DNA from: Lepiota brunneoincarnata | Taxonomy: Eukaryota > Basidiomycota > Agaricomycetes > Agaricales > Agaricaceae | Direction of reading: 5' to 3' | Assembly (NCBI GenBank): GCA_023014365.1 | Contig: JAEBUN010000021.1 | Span: 620,001-684,000, forward strand | DNA: 64,000 nt | In this document: positions 23,501 to 32,412 of the stretch, piece by piece | Position numbering within the stretch: position 1 is the stretch's first letter | How the letters are laid out: each line of letters opens with the position of its first letter | Position numbers and translations under genes: made by a program | Notes under the pieces: generated by a model | Databases searched by the model: none | What the model saw: the letters and a program-made list of their open reading frames with translations, nothing else | Told to the model about the DNA's origin: nothing

Positions 23501-24149
23501 CTTTCCCTCCAGTGAACTTGGGACTCTCACAAACGATGCCAGGTCGCTCTCCTGTATGACATGTACAATCGGTGATGGAAAGGCAGCCCAGATGGATAAG
23601 AAGATTCATACCTATCTTCGACTCTTCAGGCCAATCAATACCTGCCAAATCATTGAATACTCTCGATGTGTCGCAAATGGGAAGGAATTTGGTGTATTTT
23701 CTGCGACAAGCAGAAACAGTCGTATTTTCTATTGTACTCGGACTGACCAAAAGCTGAAACCAGCACTAATACGCTCTATCTTCACTTTTGCAGGAATGGA
23801 GCCTGGTCAGTTTTATCTCGTCATCCATTGTCACCAACAAGCACAAAATCACCCTATCCTTGACAAATATCCACAGTTTGGTGCCGCCTTCTGGTCGAAA
23901 GGAACCGAGAATGAACCTGAAATTCTCTTGAGCTCAAATGTTACAATACATGGTGCCTTTGCTCGTCCGTGGGACCATGATACTTTGATCATGAAGCCTG
24001 TAATGGAGGTCAGTGACTCTGCTGATGTTCTAACCAGCCCCTTTGCTCATGATTCAAATAGGAAATATGGCATTCTTGACTGCCCCCCAGTTGAGCTATA
24101 TCAGGCCTGCCCGCGTCACCCATCCCCTGTAGCATGTTGGTTCAGTTAG
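20592..24149 (+). CDS. Tnp2-type transposase (Plavaka/CACTA superfamily), apparently intact
   Basis: Four exons join in frame: 20,592-21,120, 21,175-22,658, 22,707-23,328 and 23,377-24,149 (3,408 nt, 1,135 aa). All introns are GT-AG and 48-54 bp. Tnp2 landmarks: VWSLSYDGFNPLHNKAAGKS, ICLSLPPELRHKPENIYLVG, a C/H cluster (CAGHSATRFCSLCY), RWSEFLRLPYWDP, VIIDGMHNLFLGL and FPFERLIGMLQNLN. Candidate catalytic residues are D387, D577 and E863. The N-terminus has a CHCNCC motif. The start at 20,592 was chosen as the first ATG before that motif. No stop or frameshift was found, so an active product is possible. CACTA-type terminal repeats were not located. It lies directly right of the inverted palindrome arm at 20,048-20,120. 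Confidence 0.88.
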
Positions 24150-24395
24150 TGAGGAAGTGTGTAGCGACATGTGTGCTCCTTACCATTGTTTCCTCCGTTC
24201 CCAATACCTGACACCTCCTAGGGGGCAATGTCCACTCTTAGCGCACTTTTTCAGTTGTTTCTCTTAGCTACTATATTGACTCTCCTCCGCAATGTATTGT
24301 TGGCATGTCCAGATAATTTTATGTGACTCGTAGTATAAAAATGGGTGTCCAACACCCTGATATCCTAGTCGGTAGTCAACCCCCCATACACACAC

Positions 24396-24716
24396 ATGCT
24401 CTCTCCCTTTCTATCGCTTATTCTCACTGTCTTTTCTGATTCCCTCGTGATCTACGCTCTCTTTCCCCCCCTCTCAACCACCTACAATAGATCAGAGCCC
24501 ATGCAATTGATTCACCGATTACGCTTGCAATTTCATTTTCTTCTTATTTCGTTGATAATACAACCCATCATTCCTCAACCAGAGTCCGCCGCAAGGGGCT
24601 TCAAGGACCCTCCAAAGTCACATGCCAGGGTCCCACCGACAAGCTTTAAAGCGACAGCCCAGAAAGGAGCAATGCTGACGAGGAACACGCAGTTCTTGGA
24701 GGTGAAGATGATGTAG
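24396..24716 (+). CDS. Hypothetical small protein with hydrophobic N-terminus
   Basis: A 106-codon frame preceded by a TATA-like AGTATAAAAA about 60 bp upstream and a CA-rich leader, as in many basidiomycete promoters. The N-terminus is hydrophobic and could be a signal peptide or membrane segment; the rest has no recognised motif. It could equally be a chance frame. Confidence 0.25.
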   Translation: MLSPFLSLILTVFSDSLVIYALFPPLSTTYNRSEPMQLIHRLRLQFHFLLISLIIQPIIPQPESAARGFKDPPKSHARVPPTSFKATAQKGAMLTRNTQFLEVKMM

Positions 24717-25904
24717 GAAGATCCAGGTTGCTCTTCTGTATGGAAGTGTCATAGATGGGGTCATACTGTTTCTCGTTTGAGCTAGAAATCGACGAGGACG
24801 AGGAAAACAGGATGGAAAGAGAGAACCCAATACTCCACGGACCTAAGCCCCTAGACCGTTTCGCCGGTCTGACTAATTGTCTGCCATTTTCGTTGCTAAC
24901 GACGAACTCGTTTTACACTCTCCAAGTCCACAGACTGGCTGCTGCCCACCGACTCTCGAGCGCTTGAAGGTACGGTTGTAGCACTACAACAGGGCAATAG
25001 AATAAGTATCTACGCACCTAGCAGGGCTTTCTATTCCCCTGGGGCCCAAGTTATTGCCCCCAACATTCACCCTTGACGGTAGTTCCTCCACTAAGTCGGC
25101 GCTGAACGAGGTGAAAACGGTATCGACATCACGATTAAACGAAGAGCAATTAGAAGAGATATTGAGGACAGATAGGTAGCGAGCAGCCTCAAAAGATTAG
25201 ATATTTCTGAATGGCAGGTGGAGAGTTGAGAATTGCGGAGACAAGGTTTGGCCATATCAGTTGTGAGTGTTCCTACTACCCCACCGCTGGAAGCACTCTA
25301 CCCGGACTCAGTCAACGCAACGCTTACTACCTTCACCATCGCCTACTCGCCGGTAACACTTAAACTAACTCCCGAAGATTCTACAAAAGCATACGACAGT
25401 TCTCTCTTAGAATACCAGGGCCAGTGATGTCCCCGACAACCCACAATACTACAGCTTGAGCTTTGTAGACAATTGCTTGCTGTCCTCGCCCTTGCTACGC
25501 CTAGCTACAAACATCGGTTTGGATAAATACCTTAGCCGGCCACCGACTTATAAATCCATCCATATGACTTTCCAACGAGGCCCACTCCCGCGCCCACTCG
25601 TGGGCCACTCAATCTGTACACTCTACCGATTCTGAATCGTTGACATAATCTGTAGATTGGGCATATTATTGAATAGAACCTGATTAGTGTATAACATCTA
25701 TTATAGGTACAGAGACAATAAACTAATTCTATCTCGGTCATTGCAACAGATTCTAGATCTTTTAAGTTGATCTGTGTCATAAACAGATCCTTTTATTGTG
25801 TCAGACTCGGTTCTAAAACACGTGATGGGTACCGAGTGTACAAACGAATCTGATTCTTATAACTATTCTTTTGTACCCCCGATTCATAGGACCGATTCTG
25901 GCAG
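24717..25904. other. Intergenic, no supported gene
   Basis: Short frames only. The right end of the transposon carrying the Tnp2 gene may lie here, but I could not see its terminal repeat. Confidence 0.35.
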
Positions 25905-26534
25905 GTCTCAGGTGATTCTTCTGCAAATATCCCGGGATGTCTGACCTGTTCGATCTGATCCGGTGTAGCTACGCTCAGGATATGTGCATCAACCCGTATA
26001 TTGAAGCCGGAGCACGCTCTAAGCAAGACCTCGCAGTATTTGCACGGTATGTAGCGTGGCTAGATAACTCAAAGGTGAGACACGTGTGCTACAGGTAGCC
26101 CAAATTCAACACTTCACACTCGTCTAGAGCTGTCGCGAGCATCTTCCGAACTTTGTGCGCGTAGCAGGGATGTCCAAATCGGAGGATGAATGCCTGACTA
26201 ACTGCGTATCGACATACGAGAAGGCGATCCCTTGGGTATGCACTCTTGTCCCTTCATGACTGTGCGCCGAGCTTTACCAAGGCACTTGCAGGATTCAATG
26301 GATATAGCTAAGATATGCGATAGACCTGTGCGGTAAGTATCAAACTATCGCATGTATATGAAGGATCTCACAAGTACTGCCAGCCCTGCACGCTATGTTT
26401 ACGTTGGATATGAGGAACGAACGAGATTGGTGGTGCTACAGGATCTCAAAATAATCTCCCACTGCATGCGCACGCACCAGGATATCACGTGGCAGTTTTA
26501 CTCAAACGGGACATGGGGTTTAGTGTCGTTGTGA
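25905..26534 (+). pseudogene. 3' fragment of a NACHT-family gene
   Basis: Nucleotide and protein similarity to the 3' part of the NACHT gene at 50.4-52.8 kb: YPGMSDLFDLIRCSYAQD, then RYVAWLDNSK before a GTGAGA donor, FVRVAGMSKSEDECLT after a CTAG acceptor, and SPARYVYVGYEERTRL..SHCMRTHQDI near the end (stop about 26,534). The NTPase part is missing, so this is a 5'-truncated duplicate. It carries the same intron layout as the longer copy, so it arose by DNA duplication, not from a spliced transcript. Confidence 0.75.
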
Positions 26535-26624
26535 ATAACCTCACTGCTGGCGTATCACTATATTCGAACGGTAGATATCCTTTACGGCCTGGCACCCATA
26601 AGTAAGGCTACATGGCAACAACAA

Positions 26625-26680
26625 TGTTAGAATACGAGTGTTCGTTAGCCTCAGAAACTCGTATGCGCGAGAACTGAGGC
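26625..26680 (-). repeat. LTR-end fragment related to copia element B
   Basis: About 55 bp starting TGTTAGAATAC match the block at 46,927 next to the gag start of element B, with differences mainly at CG versus CA/TG sites. The match stops after GAACTGAGGC. It is probably the outer end of a truncated 3' LTR of B or of a sister copy. Confidence 0.55.
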
Positions 26681-26693
26681 TTAGGGCTGCGCA

Positions 26694-26860
26694 CCGTGAC
26701 CGTACAGTACGGAGTAGACGGTAACCGTAGTACGGGTGCCGTACCCGTGCCGTTCAGGGTCAGCTCGACCACTCAGACGGACGGTAGACGGGACGGTCAT
26801 TGACCGTCCAATACCGTCCAAAGTACGGCCGTCCATGGCATTAGACGGCATTAGACGTTA
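26694..26860. repeat. CCGT/ACGG-rich tract
   Basis: Around 17 short CCGT or ACGG words in about 165 bp, many in inverted arrangement (for example CCGTAC near GTACGG, and GGACGGTC near GACCGTCC). No other part of the window has this density. Its origin is unknown. Confidence 0.6.
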
Positions 26861-26932
26861 ATCTCTGATTAAACTCTATTGTGACAGGATCAACATAACA
26901 AAGAGTCAAGGATGCTCACGGACCCCACCAAG

Positions 26933-27270
26933 TGTTGAACTGAGTAGAGTCAATAGTATCAGTGACACACTGATCACTAGTCACTAGCTCGAGTTGATCA
27001 ACAATCACTGATGTATTCACACATTGTTAATAATAGTGTGATTTGATAAGCCCACTGATTTGGTCAAGTGTAAAGGTTCTTTGTATGTAGCTCCCCTTCA
27101 CATAATAGGATTTGGCTAGTCTAAGGTCCCATCCTGTCAAAATGGACATGAGGCGTGAAACTCGGTGTCCACTAATTGACATCCCCAAGGGATGGGTGTA
27201 CATAACAACTAATTACTTATATATCATAATTTGTTACTAACTAATAAGTGATCTGTCACTTTATTTAACA
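26933..27270 (-). repeat. 3' LTR of copia element A
   Basis: 338 bp. Its outer end (TGTTGAAC, plus strand) abuts CCAAG; its inner end (..TTTATTTAACA, plus strand) adjoins the purine-rich tract. The last 17 bp recur at 43,102-43,118 as the truncated 5' LTR. Confidence 0.85.
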
Positions 27271-27370
27271 CAACCCCCTGACAGAACACTTCTTTAATTT
27301 GTGTAGTGGATCACCAATGCACAACCCCCTGATCCACTGCACACCTTCACTTATCCAACTTCCTATTCCA

Positions 27371-28757
27371 TCATTTCCTTAAACCTATAAGATCACAGAA
27401 CTTCTCCACCTTGACTTGGGCAAGAGGTTTTGTAAGCAGATCAGCTGGCATGTCATCAGTAGACAGGTGCTCAAGCTGTAGCTTTTTCATTGCCACCTTC
27501 TCCCTCAACCAATAATAACCCATGTCCAAGTGTTTCATCCTCCCATGGTGATCAGGGTTTTTGGCAACAGACATTGCGGACTGGCTATCAGTGTATAGTA
27601 CCGATGGGGCACATGGAGTATATCCAAGCTCTCCTAGCAATTTTTGCATCCACAGGATTTCTTTTCCAGCTTCATTTCCAGCCACATACTCTGCTTCAGT
27701 AGTTGACTTGGTGACTACAGGTTGAAGCTTGCTTCTCCAACACACAACCCCCTAACCCAGCTTCACCAAATATCCTGTTGTGGATTTGCGAGAGTCCTTG
27801 TCTCCTCCATGATCAGCATCACAATATGTCACAAACATCCTATCACCAATACTGGAATCAGATCCATATGTGAGCTTATAGTCCAATGTACCCCTTAAGT
27901 ATCGGAACAAGTGTTTAACAGCTGACCAATGAGCCATTCCAGGGTTAGCATTGAAGCATGCTAGTACCCCTACAGCATAAGCAATGTCCGGACGTGTTGT
28001 AGTGGCCAAATACATGAGAGAGCCAACAGCATTCATGTAAGGGATATTAACCATCTTTTGCTTTTCCTCTGGAGTTTTTGGACAGTCATCTAGTGTAAGG
28101 ACCTTATTAGGTATCATGGGTGTTGTTCATGGTTTGCACTCTGTCATTCCAAACTCTTCCAACTTCTTTAGAATATATTGACGTTGGGACAGTGTCAATA
28201 TGTGCTGTTGCCTATCTTGTTTGATTTCAACACCCAATAAGAACAATGTTTCACCTAGGTCCCTCAATTTGAAATGTGAAGATAATTCCTCCACAAACTG
28301 GTCCATTTTCTCAACAGATTTTGATGCAATTGTGATGTCATCCACAAACACGGGGACGATTACCCGTACATCATCCTGGGCATAGAGGTAAACTGATGGA
28401 TCACTGTGCAACCTATGGAAATTCATCCCTTCCATTACAGTTGCAAGTTTTTCACTCCACAGATGAGGTGACTGCTTTAACCCATATAGGGACTTGTTCA
28501 GTTTACAAACATACTCTGAACCCCCTTGCTCAAACCCTTCTGGCTGCTTCATATATACTTCAGCATCAATATCACTATTGATAAAAGCATGAGATATGTT
28601 CACAGTACGCAGATTTAGGTCTTCAATAGCAGCCAGAGCAAGTATAGTTTGGATGGTACTCTGATGCATAGTTGATGCAAAGGTTTCAAAATAATCTTGT
28701 CCTGGTTGCTGACTAAATCCCTTTGCTACAATACAGGCTTTGTAATGCTCTATAGAG
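27371..28757 (-). pseudogene. Copia A pol, reverse transcriptase and RNase H part
   Basis: Minus-strand frames continue the polyprotein cut by element C: CIVAKGFSQQPGQDYFETFA, VCKLNKSLYGLKQSPHLW, FVDDITIA (the usual Y/FVDD catalytic site) and FLLGVEIKQD. RNase H follows: TRPDIAYAVGVLACF, YCDADHGGDKDSRKSTTGYL and STTEAEYVAGNEAGKEILW, ending at 27,371. Stops at about 28,127 (TGA) and 27,750 (TAG) break the frame. Complete reading resumes at 41,764 on the other side of element C. Confidence 0.85.
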
Positions 28758-29106
28758 TGTCGAAACACGATCATTCAGCTCAACGATTGTTTATTGTTTT
28801 CCTTATTTCATATTCCCTCTTACCATGGACACTGTATGTACACGAATGAACAATTTTATTATACTACTAGGTTACAAGGTGTACTTTCATTCTAGCGTAA
28901 ATAGGAGTACATAGTTTTTCTTTCTCTTATTTAAGTAGCCTACCAAAACGGCCTAGGATCCAGTCTTCCTTACTGGATCCTAGGTGAGTAGTATGTTGCG
29001 TTGTGTCTCTGTTTAATATTGATCTAGTCTTCCTTACTGGATCCTAGTGATCCTATCTTATATATTCCATGTCCAATATATCTACTGTGCACTTCTATTC
29101 TCGTTA
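28758..29106 (+). repeat. 5' LTR of copia element C
   Basis: 349 bp, TGTCGAAA..CTCGTTA. Differs from the 3' copy at about eight positions, essentially all C/T or G/A changes at CpG sites inferred from the solo LTR at 49.5 kb. Contains two copies of CTTCCTTACTGGATCCTAG. Confidence 0.9.
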
Positions 29107-29118
29107 GGTTATGGGCCC
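29107..29118 (+). promoter_or_regulatory. Putative primer-binding site of copia element C
   Basis: GGTTATGGGCCC directly follows the 5' LTR and contains the gag ATG. The same 12-mer directly follows the LTR of copia element B (46,915-46,926), so it is conserved between families. Which tRNA it would pair with was not determined. Confidence 0.55.
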
Positions 29119-30618
29119 CGAGAGCGATTCCTCGTCTGTGACACTCCAGTTCCCCAAATTAAATGGTAGCAACTACTATGTTTGGTCCAACAATATGAAG
29201 GCTGCCCTCCAAGCTCGACTTCTCTGGCTTGTTGTAGAGGGCATGGAAGACTGCCCCCCTAAACCCTCTCTGAGGCCTCCTGTTGCTGCCGAAAACAAGC
29301 CACTCCTTACATCTGACCAGGGCTATAAGGATTGGATCCAATTGAAGCAGGATTACCTGCGTTGGTTGAAGTCTGATCATGCGGCTATGGGTTTGATGCG
29401 GGGAGCTATTGAGTTCGGCCAGCGGGAACACATTGCCAATGTTGACACATCAAAGGAGATGTGGGATCGTCTTCGCAAGATCCACATCACCGAACGCCAG
29501 AACATCAATGTTCACTATTACTATCAGGAACTCTATACCAAGAGATGGGACAAGCGTACCACCATGTCAGATCTCATCGGATCCTTCCTGAACCTCCGTC
29601 GCCGTATCACAGAAGCAGGCCAGAAGTTGGATGACATTCATGTTGTCCATGCTATCCTACTTTCCCTACCTCGCTCGACCATCTGGGATGTCGTCAAGCA
29701 GAACCTTTTGGATAAGGGAAAGTTTCTCACCTTGGATATGGTTACTGCCGAGCTTGTGTCCGTGCATGACCATGCTGAACGTGATCGCCTTGTTGAGGAG
29801 TCTGAGAAGAAGGTTAAGGCTGAGCAGTTGGCCCTGCTTGCCAAGTCGGTGGGGAATGGGAACTCTGGGAAGAAGGGAAAGAAGGGGAAAGGCAAATTGG
29901 CAAAGAAATCCACTACTCCTGCTTGCCCTCTGGATTCCGAATGTCATATCTGCCACCTAAAGGGACATTGGGCTCCTGAATGCCCTTCAAGGTCCAAAGG
30001 GAAGGACAATACCGCTAAATTGGGTGGATCCGCAAATATTGCTGTTGAGCAATTGAAACCCTCTGGCGATCGCGAGGTTGGAGTAATGTTGATGGCTTCA
30101 GCTGATGAAGCTGTCGCCTCTGGTATCTTGCTAGATTGCGCTGCCATGGCCCACATGTTCATGGATCGTGATTTCTTCATTTCCTACCAGGAGTCTGCTG
30201 ATGGTGAATATATCACGGTCGGTGGCCGTAATAGGGTCCCTGTTGCTGGCTATGGATCAGTTATGTTCCGTTCCATTCTTCCAAAAGGTCACATCAATAT
30301 AACCCTTCAGAATGTCCTTCACGTTCCTCGACTGGGTGCCAACCTTGTCAGTTTAGGTGTTTTACAACAAGGGGGAGCGAGCTACCACAGTTGTGGATTG
30401 AAAGAGTTGACACTCTCGAAAGGCAGCAATGAATTATTCCGAGCGGTCCTTGCAGGGTCAGCTGGTACATTGTATCATATCCAATGCACGAAAATCGGCA
30501 GCGATCTGGCTTACCTTGCTAAAGGGCAACTATCCATGCGTTTGTGGCATTGTCGTATGGGTCATTTAAACCCTTGGATCATCGACTCGATGCGCCGTGA
30601 TTTCCTTGTGAAAGGCTT
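29111..30618 (+). pseudogene. Copia C gag, protease and integrase start
   Basis: Starts at the ATG 4 bp inside the primer site. Gag region: FPKLNGSNYYVWSNNMKAAL, then YYQELYTKRWDKRTTMSDLI, a Lys/Gly-rich stretch and a zinc knuckle CHICHLKGHWAPEC. The protease region reads LLDCAAMAHMF where copia proteases normally have D-S-G-A, so the aspartate remains but the following Ser-Gly is lost. QNVLHVPRLGANLVSLGVL and LWHCRMGHLN follow (pre-integrase). The frame is cut after FLVKG by the gypsy element and resumes at 38,732. Confidence 0.85.
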
Positions 30619-31004
30619 TGTTACCCGGGTTAGGGGTTCGCTCTTGAGTAGCACGGTGTTCGACACAGGATGTCTATACAGACTTGGTCCTGTCCTACTA
30701 AGCGTGACTTGGAGACGACGGAGCACTATAGTCCAGCCGGTTTAAGGGCAAAGAGGTATAGGAGGCAAGAACTGTATAACACTAAGATAAGGATACAAGG
30801 CATTGTACTGTATCCTTATATACTTCTAAGTGTGGCTGTACTCCTACTATAATAATCCAGACCGGGGTAACTATGAGTCAGAGATAAGAGAACATGAGGC
30901 ATATACTAAGAATAGTCCTTCTGATGTACACTACTGATAGTTTCATAGTGACATGGGAATGTGAACTAAAAATAACTGTCCTTCTGATGTGGTTTCTGAT
31001 AACA
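30619..31004 (-). repeat. 3' LTR of the chromovirus
   Basis: 386 bp, TGTTACCC..TGATAACA in plus-strand reading. No difference from 38,341-38,726 was seen by eye. Confidence 0.93.
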
Positions 31005-31285
31005 TTAGGTCCGTTTCTAGAGTTGTTTTCCATACAACTCGTTAGTTTCCTTCTTCCGGGTATTCGGCTAAGTGATTTGGTTCGTAGTAGTCGATCTGGG
31101 GTAGGTCGGTGGAGTCTGGTCTGGGGGGAATGACGGGGGAGAAGGTAGGAGTGGGAGTTCTGTGAAGATCGAGTACGGCGGCGGTTTCTGGGGATGGGGG
31201 TTGTCCTGGGTAAAAGATATCATATAGAAGGCGTCTGAAATGGGGACTTTCGATTCTTTCTTCTGGTGGGGTGAGTTGGTTTGTT

Positions 31286-32410
31286 TCAGAAGGAACCGCA
31301 TGGTTCTCCTGTGATGTTTGACTCGGCCACGTCGTCGTAGCATTCCTCGTAATAATCGTCGTGGGTGAGATCGATGTATCGATGGTGAGTTGTGGGAACG
31401 GCCGAGGGACGGGTTGTAGGATTTCTGGAGTAGGGGGCGTGTCTAGTCTTTCGACTTGGGCATTCGGTCCGTTTATGGCGCGGTTGAAAGACGGCGCAAT
31501 GGGGGCATCTGTATTTGATGCAATCGTATGAGTAGTGTCCTGGGGCATATTGCTTGCATCTGAGACAGGCAAATTGGGGGCAATCCATGGCCCAGTGTCC
31601 TGTGTGTCTGCATTGGATGCAGACCGATCTGTCGGTGGTTCGGGGGTTGGTTCACTGGTGAATGGGGTTGGGGGAGTTCCGAACCGGGACATTGTTACTG
31701 GTGACGGTGTGGGTGGTGTCCTTGGTGGGGGTGAGAAGTCTGAAGGGATTTCTGATACTGGCGGGCTTTCTTCCCTTACTGGGGGCGGTGGTGATAATAG
31801 CGGCAGTGGTCGTCGTGGTAGTGGTGGGGATGGTTGTGGTGGGGGGCTGCGAGGTATGTACCTCATTTCGTTTGGGTAGGTTCTTCGACACCTCGGACAT
31901 GAGGCCCGATCTTGAGCGGAGAAGTCGCTCGAGTGATTCTGCCCAGGCACGTTGCGTATTGTACGCAGTAGCGAGAGCCTTAGTCTGTCGTACGTGGTGG
32001 GTATAGTCGTACCAGAGTTGTCGGTCGTATTCTGAAATTGGAGTGTGTTCCAATTTAATCGTAAAGGCTCCGTCGGTGGCAGCCTCGCGCAGATCTCCGT
32101 CAGAAGGGTGATCTGGTCCATATGATCGTACTCCAGCTGTATGGTATCTAAGGGAGGCGGCTGGGGCAGCTGTTGGTTCTGGAGTGTCGTTGGGGTCGGG
32201 GGTCTCGTCCCTGGGGGAGGCGTATGTTGCGGCGAAGGTGTGAGAGGGGGTGTAGGGAGATGGGGCCGGAACGGGAGTTGTTTGAAGTGTTGTATGTTCG
32301 ACGTTTGCATTGTTTATAATGACGACGGAGGATGATGAGGAGGTTGGTGAAGGTGTTGTTGAAAAAGGGGGAGTAGTTTGGGGGCGAGTGAGGTCGAGGT
32401 TCATGGGCAT
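31286..32410 (-). CDS. Third ORF after pol: Pro/Thr-rich protein with three zinc knuckles, one in-frame TGA
   Basis: ATG (32,410-32,408) lies two bases after the pol stop (TAAAGATG). The frame runs to 31,286 with a single TGA at 31,652-31,654 (about 375 codons). Composition: Thr/Pro/Ser-rich N-terminus, a helical central part (EYDRQLWYDYTHHVRQTKAL, WAESLERLLRSRSGL), then after the stop three knuckle-like motifs: CIQCRHTGHWAMDC, CLRCKQYAPGHYSYDC and CPHCAVFQPRHKRTEC. Such knuckles bind nucleic acid in Gag. An uninterrupted 422-codon frame (31,042-32,310) overlaps in another frame; it is Pro-rich and less convincing. The role is unknown; its position is where env-like genes sit in other retroelements. 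Confidence 0.6.
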
Positions 32411-32412
32411 CT

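Noticed and set aside
30670..30852. 60-codon frames inside both chromovirus LTRs (also at 38,392-38,574)
   Set aside because: Antisense to element transcription and identical only because the LTRs are identical.
31042..32310. Uninterrupted 422-codon Pro-rich frame overlapping the third chromovirus ORF
   Set aside because: Low-complexity DNA leaves two frames open; the other frame holds three clear zinc knuckles and starts right after pol, so it is preferred.
32141..32335. Gly/Val-rich plus-strand frames opposite the chromovirus ORFs
   Set aside because: Shadows of the Pro/Thr-rich minus-strand coding region.
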